Shown: positions 14,792 through 22,058 of the stretch, piece after piece
How positions within the stretch are numbered: position 1 is the stretch's first letter
Layout of the letters: each line of letters starts with the position of its first letter
IMG/VR virus record: IMGVR_UViG_3300021185_002745
Coordinates: 1-23,667 of that record
Origin: a virus
DNA length: 23,667 bases
Strand: one strand, 5' to 3'
Notes under the pieces: generated by a model
Databases searched by the model: none
What the model saw: only the letters and a program-made list of their open reading frames with translations
What the model was told of the DNA's origin: nothing
Position numbers and translations under genes: made by a program

Positions 14792-15464
14792 TTTATTAAT
14801 TAAAAGGTGGAGAGAAATATTAATCCTTCTTTTATTTGGAATTATTTTATTTTTACGAGGATGTGGAGATGATACTGGTGATAAAACCATTGTAGATGTA
14901 GATGGAGAACAATATGAGTTGTTAGAATCAAAAACTGATACCATATATGTAGAAAAAGAAGTTAAGGTAACAAAGTATGTACCAAAGTACATTACAAAAG
15001 AAGTAATTAAGGAAGTAGAGATACCAGTAGATGTAGATTCACTTGCTATTATAAAAGATTACTTTGCAAAAATAACAGTTAAGGATACATTAAGTTTAGC
15101 ATATGATTTTCCTGATGTAGTTACCGATTCATTGGGTAACAAACCAAGTGGAGATTTAGGATTCGGTATTTTAACTGATATCATTTCACAAAACAGAATT
15201 GAATCAAGAGAAATAGATTGGTATTTTAAGATTCCAACCGTTTATAATACTACAATAGTAAAAGAATTACCAAAGAATGAATTCTATTATGGATTTGGTG
15301 CAGGAATTGACCAAACAAATGGATTTAACAATATTAGTGGTAACATCTTGTTTAAAACTAAGAAAATGAAAATTTATGGTTTAAATGTTGGTATATCAAA
15401 TCAACTTGGTGAGTATAAACCATTCGTTGGTGGTTCTATGTATTGGAAACTAGGAAAAAAATAG
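14775..15464 (+). CDS. Membrane-anchored protein with beta-rich C-terminus, unknown function
   Basis: A 229-residue protein. The start is supported by AAGGAG at 14762-14767. An N-terminal membrane segment (about residues 14-27, ILILLLFGIILFL) ends in RGC30, a poor lipobox because Arg is at -2. A charged, repetitive stalk follows with DTIYVEKEVKVTKYVPKY, ITKEVIKEVEIPVDVDS and IIKDYF (about 55-95), likely coiled-coil or beta-stalk. The last 60 residues alternate hydrophobic and polar with many Gly and aromatic residues, such as FYYGFGAGID and PFVGGSMYWKLG. This resembles the final strands of outer-membrane beta-barrel proteins. An envelope-spanning role, possibly in lysis like a spanin, is possible but unproven. 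Confidence 0.7.
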   Translation: MSIIFSLLIKRWREILILLLFGIILFLRGCGDDTGDKTIVDVDGEQYELLESKTDTIYVEKEVKVTKYVPKYITKEVIKEVEIPVDVDSLAIIKDYFAKITVKDTLSLAYDFPDVVTDSLGNKPSGDLGFGILTDIISQNRIESREIDWYFKIPTVYNTTIVKELPKNEFYYGFGAGIDQTNGFNNISGNILFKTKKMKIYGLNVGISNQLGEYKPFVGGSMYWKLGKK

Positions 15465-15465
15465 A

Positions 15466-17058
15466 ATGGCTAAACAATCTTTAAAAGAAATAATAAAACT
15501 TGAGTATCAGAAATGTGCTGGAGACCCAATCTACTTTATGAAAAAGTATTGTATGATTCAACATCCTGTTCGTGGTAAGATACCTTTTCATTTATATCAA
15601 TTTCAAGAAAGAACATTAGACCAATTCGCAGAACACAGATACAACATCATTCTTAAATCTCGACAAACAGGTATCTCAACCTTAACTGCGGGATTTTCAC
15701 TTTGGAAGATGTTATTCAATCAAGATTTTAATGTATTGGTAATTGCAACTAAACAAGAAGTTGCTAAGAACCTTGTAACGAAGGTTCGTGTGATGAATCA
15801 GTATTTACCATCGTGGTTAAAACAAACAACGGTAGAGGATAACAAACTATCCTTAAGATACTCAAATGGTTCTCAGATAAAAGCAACTTCTGCAGCAGGA
15901 GATGCTGGTCGTTCTGAGGCATTATCCTTATTAGTATTTGATGAGGCAGCATTTATTGATAAGATTGAAGATATATGGGTATCATCACAATCTACCTTAT
16001 CAACGGGTGGTAATGCAATTATACTTTCTACTCCAAATGGTGTTGGAAACTTTTTCCACAAAACTTGGGTGGGAGCAGAAGATGAAACAAATACATTTAA
16101 TCCAATACGACTACATTGGAGTGTACATCCTGAAAGAAATCAAGATTGGAGAGATGAACAAGAGGTACTACTTGGGGTAAAGGGAGCAGCACAAGAATGT
16201 GATTGTGATTTCGTTAGTTCTGGTGATACAGTAATAGACCCACAACTTTTAATGTTTTACAAAGAATCATTTGTACAAGAACCAATGGAAAAGACTGGGT
16301 TCGATGGAAATCTTTGGAAGTGGGAATATCCAAACTATACCAAATCTTATATGGTTGTAGCGGATGTTGCTCGTGGAGATTCAACGGATTACTCAGCGTG
16401 TCATGTTATCGATATAGAAGAATCTTCTCAAGTTGCAGAATACAAAGGTAAATTAGATACAAAAGATTTTGGAAACTTTTTAGTTGCATTGGCAACCGAA
16501 TATAATAATGCCTTACTTGTAGTTGAAAATGCAAATATTGGTTGGGCAGTTTTACAACAAGTAATTGATAGGGGTTATCAAAATACTTTTTATATGAGTA
16601 AAGATTTAAAGTATGTAGATACTGAAAATCAATTATCAAATAAATACAGAGCACAAGATAGAGGTTTAACTGCTGGTTTTAGTACAACATCTAAAACAAG
16701 ACCTTTAATCATTTCTAAGTTAGAACAATATGTTAGAGAAAAATCTGTAACAATTCGTTCACAAAGAACAATAGATGAAATGTTTACATTTATATGGAAT
16801 GGTAATAGAGCAGAAGCAATGCGAGGTTATAATGATGATTTAACAATGTCATTATCAATCGGATTGTGGGTTAGAGATACTGCACTTAGATTAAGACAAG
16901 AGGGAATTGATTTAACAAAACAAGCATTGGGTGGAATCGGTGCACATCAATTAGATGTTGGTGGAATGGGTTTTGGTGGTAATACTTCAATGGATGATGA
17001 CCCTTGGAAAATGCGAGTTGGTGATAACCATGAGGATTTAACTTGGTTAATTAAATAA
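15466..17058 (+). CDS. 17: Terminase large subunit (T4 gp17-like)
   Basis: A 530-residue packaging motor ATPase and headful nuclease. In the N-terminal ATPase, NIILKSRQTGISTLTAG (60-76) is the P-loop region. LLVFDEAAFID (155-165) is Walker B with D159/E160, and ILSTPNG (186-192) is the coupling motif. In the C-terminal RNase H-like nuclease, VADVARGDSTDYS (298-310) has D300, VVENANIGW (352-360) has E354, and GYNDDLTMSLSI (454-465) has D457/D458. The P-loop lacks the usual GK[ST] lysine (TGIST), and K64 at its start may substitute, as in other phage terminases. Length is somewhat below the roughly 610 residues of T4 gp17. It starts one base after the previous stop. Confidence 0.96.
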   Translation: MAKQSLKEIIKLEYQKCAGDPIYFMKKYCMIQHPVRGKIPFHLYQFQERTLDQFAEHRYNIILKSRQTGISTLTAGFSLWKMLFNQDFNVLVIATKQEVAKNLVTKVRVMNQYLPSWLKQTTVEDNKLSLRYSNGSQIKATSAAGDAGRSEALSLLVFDEAAFIDKIEDIWVSSQSTLSTGGNAIILSTPNGVGNFFHKTWVGAEDETNTFNPIRLHWSVHPERNQDWRDEQEVLLGVKGAAQECDCDFVSSGDTVIDPQLLMFYKESFVQEPMEKTGFDGNLWKWEYPNYTKSYMVVADVARGDSTDYSACHVIDIEESSQVAEYKGKLDTKDFGNFLVALATEYNNALLVVENANIGWAVLQQVIDRGYQNTFYMSKDLKYVDTENQLSNKYRAQDRGLTAGFSTTSKTRPLIISKLEQYVREKSVTIRSQRTIDEMFTFIWNGNRAEAMRGYNDDLTMSLSIGLWVRDTALRLRQEGIDLTKQALGGIGAHQLDVGGMGFGGNTSMDDDPWKMRVGDNHEDLTWLIK

Positions 17059-17062
17059 TTAT

Positions 17063-17071
17063 ATATTTATA
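17063..17071 (+). promoter_or_regulatory. Candidate late promoter element ATATTTATA
   Basis: ATATTTATA, within TATATATTTATAATA, lies in the 31-base gap after terminase and ends 18 bases before the ATG at 17090. AAGGAG (17076-17081) follows almost immediately. If this is a -10 element, the leader would be only about a dozen bases. Confidence 0.45.
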
Positions 17072-17089
17072 ATATAAGGAGAAATAACT

Positions 17090-17482
17090 ATGATTTCAAT
17101 GATAGATTTAATAAATGAAAACGAAAACTACTGTAATGAGTACATAGTAGAAAACTATGATGATATACAAGAATTTTCGAAGTTCATGAAAGAATACAAA
17201 TCAGATATTAACGAAGCTGAGTATCAAGGTAGAAAAGTTAAACTTGGAAAACCAATGCAAGGTGATGTGAAAAAATTTAAAGTATATGTTAAAAACCCTC
17301 AAGGTAATGTTGTAAAAGTTAATTTTGGACATGGTGGTAGTTCAGCAAAGAAATCAGGAGAAAAAACAATGTCTATTCGAAAGAATAATCCAGATGCAAG
17401 AAAAGCATTCAGAGCTAGACACAATTGTGATTCACCCGGTCCAAGACATAAAGCAAGATACTGGTCTTGTAGAAAGTGGTAA
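17090..17482 (+). CDS. Small conserved late phage protein with L/I-N-E leader
   Basis: A 130-residue protein with a good AAGGAG at 17076-17081. It begins MISMIDLINE, an amphipathic leader ending in INE10. A second INE ends at residue 42, directly before the conserved domain that begins AEYQGRKVKLGKP. That domain continues with GDVKKFKVYVKNPQGNVVKV and ends in a Cys/His/Arg-rich block, ARHNCDSPGPRHKARYWSC. I recall this C-terminal domain in many uncultured marine phages; its function is unknown. The two putative cleavage sites suggest that the mature form is about 88 residues inside the capsid (inference). It sits between terminase and portal, where T4 has its tail sheath and tube genes. Confidence 0.75.
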   Translation: MISMIDLINENENYCNEYIVENYDDIQEFSKFMKEYKSDINEAEYQGRKVKLGKPMQGDVKKFKVYVKNPQGNVVKVNFGHGGSSAKKSGEKTMSIRKNNPDARKAFRARHNCDSPGPRHKARYWSCRKW

Positions 17483-17520
17483 TAATAAAATAAAGGTTAT
17501 AATTTAAAAATAGGAACAAC

Positions 17521-19248
17521 ATGGCAGATACTTCATTTTTTGGTAGGTTAACTAAACTCTTCAGAGCTCAGGCAGTCGTTACTGTCGATAAAGATGGTAA
17601 GAGAAAAGTTTTCGATACCGATGAAAGACAACAAACAAATCTATCCTCTTTAAGAGATAGGTACACGAAACTACAAAAAAGTTTTTTCGAACAAGCAGGT
17701 GGTGCTCAATCAATGGCATACCAACAAGTTCGTAGAGAAGTTTTTAGAGATTATGATGCTATGGATAATGACCCAATATTAGCATCAGCTCTTGATATAT
17801 ATGCAGATGAATCAACACTAAAGAATGAATTTGGTGATACTTTATTGGTTCACTCTGATAATCAACAAGTACAAGATATTTTAAATAACTTATTTTATGA
17901 TGTTCTTAATGTTGAATTCAACTTATGGCCTTGGGTAAGAAATATGTGTAAGTATGGAGATTTCTTCTTAGGTTTAGAAATCGCTGAAGGTAAAGGTATT
18001 GTTAATGTAACACCTCATTCAGTTTACAACACAGAAAGATTAGAAAGAACAGACCCATCGAATCCAAACTCAGTAAAGTTTAAAATTACTGAAGACCCAA
18101 ATGGAAAAGAACAATACGAAAACTTTGAAGTTGCTCACTTTAGATTATTAGCAGATACAAACTGGTTACCATACGGAAAATCAATGATTGAAAATGGTAG
18201 AAGATTGTGGAAACAATTATCTTTAATGGAAGATGCAATGTTAATCCATAGAATTATGAGAGCACCTGAAAAGAGAGTTTTCAAAATTGATATTGGTAAC
18301 ATTCCTCCAACAGAAGTAGATAACTATATGCAAAGAATTATCAATAAAATGAAGAAAGTTCCATTTATTGATAGAAATACTGGTGATTATAACTTAAAGT
18401 ATAATATGCAAAACCTAACAGAAGATTTCTATCTTCCTGTTCGTGGTGGTGATAGTGGAACATCTATTGATAATCTTGCAGGATTAGAGTATGCAACCAT
18501 CGATGATATTGATTATCTAAAAAACAAATTATTTGCAGCATTAAAAGTTCCTAGAGCATATTTAGGATATGAAGAAAATGTAAATGGTAAAGCAACATTA
18601 GCAGCAGAAGATGTTAGATTTGCAAGAACAATAGAGAGAATACAAAGAACAGTAGTTTCAGAATTATCTAAAATTGCAATTGTTCATTTATATGCACAAG
18701 GAATTACAGATTCTGAAATGACTAATTTTGAATTATCATTAGTTAATCCATCTACAATTTACGAACAAGAAAAAGTAAACTTATGGAGTGAGAAAATTAG
18801 ATTAGCTCAAGATATTCAAGGATTAAATATGTTATCTAAGGATTGGGTATATGAAAATATATTCAAACTAAGTGGTGGTGAACAAGATGAACAAAGAGTA
18901 TCTATGTTAGATGATTTAAAAGATAGATATAGATTCCGTTCTATTGAAGATGAAGGTAGTGACCCTGCAATGGAAGATGATGAACCAAGTGATATTGAAG
19001 AACAACTTGAAGATATCAAGAATGAAATAAAAGATAAAGGTGGTAGACCAAGAGAAGGTGGAACATATGGAAAAGATAAACATCCATTAGGTAGAGACCC
19101 ACTTGGTGATAAAGAAAGAACGAAAAAACGTTCAAGAACATCAGAAGATAAAGCAATTAAATATATCAATGGTATAGCGGCAAAACGAAAGTATTTACAT
19201 GAAATGAAAGGAATGTTGGACGAAAACAACATACTAGACGAAGATTAA
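17521..19248 (+). CDS. 20: Portal protein (T4 gp20-like)
   Basis: A 575-residue portal vertex protein, forming the dodecameric ring through which DNA is packaged. Recognisable blocks include YDAMDNDPILASALDIYADE (about 78-97), which is the usual portal N-terminal helix region. APEKRVFKIDIGNIPPTEVD and KMKKVPFIDRNTGD are typical of gp20. GGDSGTSIDNLAGLEYATIDD (about 315-335) and LKVPRAYLGYEENVNGKATL follow. The C-terminus is a charged tail rich in Asp/Glu, then Gly/Lys. It lacks an L/I-N-E leader, as expected for a protein not processed in the core. AGGA (17512-17515) precedes the ATG. T4 gp20 is of similar size. Confidence 0.95.
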   Translation: MADTSFFGRLTKLFRAQAVVTVDKDGKRKVFDTDERQQTNLSSLRDRYTKLQKSFFEQAGGAQSMAYQQVRREVFRDYDAMDNDPILASALDIYADESTLKNEFGDTLLVHSDNQQVQDILNNLFYDVLNVEFNLWPWVRNMCKYGDFFLGLEIAEGKGIVNVTPHSVYNTERLERTDPSNPNSVKFKITEDPNGKEQYENFEVAHFRLLADTNWLPYGKSMIENGRRLWKQLSLMEDAMLIHRIMRAPEKRVFKIDIGNIPPTEVDNYMQRIINKMKKVPFIDRNTGDYNLKYNMQNLTEDFYLPVRGGDSGTSIDNLAGLEYATIDDIDYLKNKLFAALKVPRAYLGYEENVNGKATLAAEDVRFARTIERIQRTVVSELSKIAIVHLYAQGITDSEMTNFELSLVNPSTIYEQEKVNLWSEKIRLAQDIQGLNMLSKDWVYENIFKLSGGEQDEQRVSMLDDLKDRYRFRSIEDEGSDPAMEDDEPSDIEEQLEDIKNEIKDKGGRPREGGTYGKDKHPLGRDPLGDKERTKKRSRTSEDKAIKYINGIAAKRKYLHEMKGMLDENNILDED

Positions 19249-19270
19249 TTAGGTTAACTTTTATAATTTT

Positions 19271-19279
19271 ATATTTATA
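19271..19279 (+). promoter_or_regulatory. Candidate late promoter element ATATTTATA
   Basis: ATATTTATA (in TTTTATATTTATAAGAGG) lies in the 71-base gap between portal and the next gene and ends 40 bases before the ATG at 19320. It would drive the core/scaffold and protease genes. No terminator-like hairpin is seen in the gap. Confidence 0.5.
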
Positions 19280-19319
19280 AGAGGGAAATTTTACTATATC
19301 ATAATAGGAAAAACATAAG

Positions 19320-20192
19320 ATGAGAAAAATAAAACATTCAAAATTTAAGAATACGGGTTTTCTTTTTGAACTTTTAACTCGACAAATTACGGTTGAAATA
19401 CTCAATGGTAGTGAGGAAAAATCAAAAGGAATAATCAAAGAATTCTATGGAAGAGGAACTGAGTTATCAAAAGAGCTTAGATTATTCAACCTACTTATAA
19501 ACGAAAAGTACAATACAGAATCAAAGGCTGAGAAGTTTATTGAAGCTATATTGGAAGCACACAGTAAAATAAATTATACTAAACTCCAACGAGAAAAGTA
19601 TAATCTTATTAAGTCTATCAAAGAAACATTCGAAATTAATAATTTCTTATCTTCCCCGGTAACAAACTACAAAATTTTAGCTTCAATACATAAACTATTT
19701 GAAGGTAAAAAGAATGATATTCTTGATATTAAAGATGTATTTGATTCTAAACTTACTCTTGTTGAGCACATCTCATCAACTTCCCAAACTACTAAAGTAG
19801 CTAAACAAGATAAATTAGTTGAAGAATATAAAAAACAAGAGAAAGACCTTCGATTGTTGACATATAAAATTCTTATTGAAACTTTTAACAAAAAATATAC
19901 AACTTTAAATCAATCTCAAAAAGGTTTATTAAGAGAATATATTAATAATGTTACCAATACATCTAAGTTCAATGAATACTATGAATCAGAATTAATTAAA
20001 ACTATCACATCTTTACACGAAGCGTATAAAGGTATGAAAGATAAGATTACAAAAATAAAGTTGAGAGAAACAATAAATGTTTTGAAAAAACAGAAAATTG
20101 GTAAGAAAGTTACCGATGAACAAGTTTCAGCTTTAATGATGTCTTATGAGTTAATTAAGGAGATAAAAAATGTCAATGGAAAAAAATCTTAA
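19320..20192 (+). CDS. Conserved helical phage protein downstream of portal (putative head assembly)
   Basis: A 290-residue, Lys/Glu-rich, all-helical protein with no membrane segment. It opens with MRKIKHSKFKNTGFLFELLT, a recognisable start in marine T4-like phages. NFLSSPVTNYKILASIHKLF near residues 103-122 and LRLLTYKILIETFNKKY near 178-194 are also distinctive. In T4 the genes between portal (20) and protease (21) encode small prohead core proteins (67, 68). Position and coiled-coil-like composition suggest a core or assembly role here, but sequence similarity to 67/68 is not evident. Its 3' end overlaps the next gene by 23 bases. Confidence 0.7.
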   Translation: MRKIKHSKFKNTGFLFELLTRQITVEILNGSEEKSKGIIKEFYGRGTELSKELRLFNLLINEKYNTESKAEKFIEAILEAHSKINYTKLQREKYNLIKSIKETFEINNFLSSPVTNYKILASIHKLFEGKKNDILDIKDVFDSKLTLVEHISSTSQTTKVAKQDKLVEEYKKQEKDLRLLTYKILIETFNKKYTTLNQSQKGLLREYINNVTNTSKFNEYYESELIKTITSLHEAYKGMKDKITKIKLRETINVLKKQKIGKKVTDEQVSALMMSYELIKEIKNVNGKKS

Positions 20193-20649
20193 TAAATTCT
20201 TAGATGAACTAATCCAAGAAGTAGAACACGAATTGGATGAAATGACAGGAACTGGTGCAGTTGGTGGGTACAATACTCCTGCTGCATTTTCTGATGGTGG
20301 TGCTAAAGATAAAAAACGTAAGAAAAAAATTTCAACTCAATTTGGTATGAAGATAGTTGGTAAGATGGATGAAGAGCTAAATGAAGCTAAATCCAAAAGA
20401 CCAGTAAATCGTTGGTTAGAATTAAAAAACGATGAAACAATGCATCCTCATAAGAAGATGGCAATGGGTTTAAAAGAACTTAAGTATCAACTTAGAGAAA
20501 CTGAAAAGTTTTTCAATTGGTATAATAAAATCAAAACAATGAATGAGTTGGATTCCAATCAGTATTGGAAAAGAACAAACAAACATATTTATAAGATAAA
20601 GGAGAGATTGGTTAATATCGCTCGAACTATACAGGAGATAGAAAAATGA
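20170..20649 (+). CDS. Putative prohead core protein with protease sites
   Basis: A 159-residue protein with AAGGAG at 20157-20162. The leader MSMEKNLNKFLDELIQEVEH contains LDE13 and IQE17. EMTGTGAVGGYNTPAAFSDG (24-43) is a motif I recall from many marine phages. A basic KKRKKK patch follows, then EELNEAK with LNE72. The C-terminal half is helical with NRWLELKNDETMHPHKKMAM (80-99). Several (I/L)xE sites and the place between portal and protease fit a T4 gp67/gp68-like core component cut during maturation (inference). The gene overlaps both neighbours, by 23 bases upstream and by ATGA downstream. Confidence 0.65.
   Translation: MSMEKNLNKFLDELIQEVEHELDEMTGTGAVGGYNTPAAFSDGGAKDKKRKKKISTQFGMKIVGKMDEELNEAKSKRPVNRWLELKNDETMHPHKKMAMGLKELKYQLRETEKFFNWYNKIKTMNELDSNQYWKRTNKHIYKIKERLVNIARTIQEIEK
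20585..20593 (+). promoter_or_regulatory. Possible internal ATATTTATA element
   Basis: An exact copy of the intergenic ATATTTATA element, inside the 3' end of the preceding gene and ending 52 bases before the ATG at 20646. It may be an internal late promoter or a chance match in AT-rich coding DNA. Confidence 0.25.
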
Positions 20650-21095
20650 AAATAACAAGAGAAGCATTAAAAAACATAGTTAAAGAAACTATGATAGAAG
20701 AATCGGAATATCAAGAGTTTTTCAAAAGAGCTTTAGAAAAAGCGGGTAAATCTATTCCTAGTATGTCTGATGAAGAAAAAAAGAAATTCTTTAACAATAT
20801 AGAAAAAACTTGGAAAGGTAAAGGAGCAAAACAAGAACAAGTTTCTGAATTAACAGATGCTCAGAAAAAATTACCACCAGCACTTCAAAAAGCAATAGAA
20901 AAAAAAGAAGATAAAAAGGAATCAGTTGAGGAATCAATTAATGAAGGACCATCTACTGAAGAAAAAAGAATTGCAATGTTGGCTGTTAGAAAACAAGCTA
21001 AATACAGAAATGTAAGTTTGGAAGCGGCAATACAAGACCAAATCAATGCTCTTGAAGAATTAAAGAGAGATGCAAAGAGAGGTAAATTAAAATAA
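20646..21095 (+). CDS. Putative prohead core/scaffold-associated protein
   Basis: A 149-residue charged helical protein starting by ATGA overlap. The N-terminus, MKITREALKNIVKETMIEES, is amphipathic and contains IEE19. YQEFFKRALEKAGKSIPSMS and DEEKKKFFNNIEKTWKGKG follow, a domain I recall as recurrent in marine phages. SELTDAQKKLPPALQKAIEKK (67-87) is a second recurrent phage motif. INE100 separates an acidic linker from a last helical part, KRIAMLAVRKQAKYRNVSLE (107-126). It looks modular, with a probable cleavage site between modules. A capsid core role is inferred from position and composition. Confidence 0.65.
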   Translation: MKITREALKNIVKETMIEESEYQEFFKRALEKAGKSIPSMSDEEKKKFFNNIEKTWKGKGAKQEQVSELTDAQKKLPPALQKAIEKKEDKKESVEESINEGPSTEEKRIAMLAVRKQAKYRNVSLEAAIQDQINALEELKRDAKRGKLK

Positions 21096-21096
21096 A

Positions 21097-21273
21097 ATGA
21101 CTAAAAAAGAATTATATGATATAATCAATGAAGAAATCGTTAGTTTTAAAAAAGGAGAACTTAACGAGAAACTCAACGAGTCTGATAAAGATTTAATAAG
21201 AAAAATCATCAGACAGGAAGTATCAGCAATCTTTTTTGATTTATTTAAACGAAGAAAAACTTGGGGAGCATAA
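21097..21273 (+). CDS. 58-residue protein with three L/I-N-E sites
   Basis: A small gene filling the space between 21095 and the protease start. ATG 21097 comes one base after the previous TAA, and its own TAA (21271-21273) overlaps the protease ATG. The product starts MTKKELYDIINEEIVSFKKG and contains INE12, LNE24 and LNE28. The helical end RKIIRQEVSAIFFDLFKRRK carries Phe-rich hydrophobic residues. Three protease-like sites in 28 residues suggest that it is consumed during head maturation, as T4 core peptides are (inference). Overlap on both sides and codon usage like its neighbours support it as a real gene. Confidence 0.65.
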   Translation: MTKKELYDIINEEIVSFKKGELNEKLNESDKDLIRKIIRQEVSAIFFDLFKRRKTWGA

Positions 21274-21866
21274 TGGGAAATTTATTAATAGAAACAAAAC
21301 TATTCGAAGGTAAAGTAAACGAAGACGAAAGTGGAAGAACTATCGTTAAAGGTATTTTACAACGAGCAGGTGCTGAAAATCAAAATGGAAGAATATATCC
21401 AAAACAAATTTTGATGAGAGAAGCTAAAAAATACGAAACACTTATTAAAGAAAGAAGAGCACTTGGTGAATTAGACCATCCAGATTCTTCTGTAATCAAC
21501 CTAAAGAACGTATCTCATAACGTAAGAGAGATACATTGGGATAACGATGATTTAGTAGGAACCGTTGAGATACTACCAACTCCAAGTGGTAACATCTTAA
21601 AAGAACTACTTAAAGCAGGAATCCTTTTAGGAATATCATCAAGAGGTATGGGTTCAGTAGAACCTCTATCAGGTGGTAAAGTTCAAGTAGGTGAAGATTT
21701 TGAATTGATTGGTTGGGATTTTGTTTCTAATCCATCAACACATGGAGCATTTATGACTCCGATGAACGAATCTGTTAACAAACAACTAGTAAAACAAGGT
21801 GAAGTTTGTAACGAGTGGTGTAAATCACAAGATTTGATGAGAGAAATTATAACAGAAATAACTTAA
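21273..21866 (+). CDS. 21: Prohead core protease (T4 gp21-like)
   Basis: A 197-residue serine protease of the T4 gp21 / herpesvirus-assemblin-like class that cleaves scaffold and head proteins after (I/L)xE. KGILQRAGAENQNGRIYPKQ (26-45) is the family N-domain. RRALGELDHPDSS (61-73) holds catalytic H69, and LLGISSRGMGSVE (118-130) the nucleophile S122 or S123. FELIGWDFVSNPS (143-155) has D149. The start ATG 21273 overlaps the upstream TAA and is preceded by GGGGAG at 21263-21268; an in-frame TTG at 21261 lies before that site and is less likely. Its own start MGNLLIET contains LIE7, compatible with self-processing. It is the expected maturation enzyme for the LNE-bearing proteins nearby. Confidence 0.92.
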   Translation: MGNLLIETKLFEGKVNEDESGRTIVKGILQRAGAENQNGRIYPKQILMREAKKYETLIKERRALGELDHPDSSVINLKNVSHNVREIHWDNDDLVGTVEILPTPSGNILKELLKAGILLGISSRGMGSVEPLSGGKVQVGEDFELIGWDFVSNPSTHGAFMTPMNESVNKQLVKQGEVCNEWCKSQDLMREIITEIT

Positions 21867-21869
21867 GTT

Positions 21870-22058
21870 ATGGCATTTAATGTACAGGACTATATGTCCA
21901 AAAATAAAATTAAACTTGGGAAAGTAACCCGAGAAGTTGGTACTACTCCATATAAAGGTGGTCACAACGATATTAGAAAAACTAATTATGAAGTTAAGAT
22001 TACCGAAGATGGTAAACTTGATTTATATACACATAAAACGGAGACAAAGGAATTATGA
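21870..22058 (+). CDS. 62-residue hypothetical protein
   Basis: A small gene starting 3 bases after the protease stop and overlapping the next start by ATGA. The product begins MAFNVQDYMSKNKIKLGKVT and continues with TPYKGGHNDIRK. It ends in alternating residues (YEVKITEDGKLDLYTHK) that look like two beta strands. No catalytic motif, membrane segment or protease site is visible. Operon packing between protease and a modular head protein supports its reality. The function is unknown. Confidence 0.6.
   Translation: MAFNVQDYMSKNKIKLGKVTREVGTTPYKGGHNDIRKTNYEVKITEDGKLDLYTHKTETKEL

Noticed and set aside
18816-19232. 138-codon open frame on the - strand
   Set aside because: It lies wholly antisense to the portal C-terminal tail, is Ser/Pro/Leu-rich as expected from the complement of acidic, Lys-rich codons, and has no start context.
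21261-21272. TTG start for the prohead protease
   Set aside because: It precedes the GGGGAG ribosome site at 21263-21268; ATG 21273 is correctly spaced and overlaps the upstream stop.
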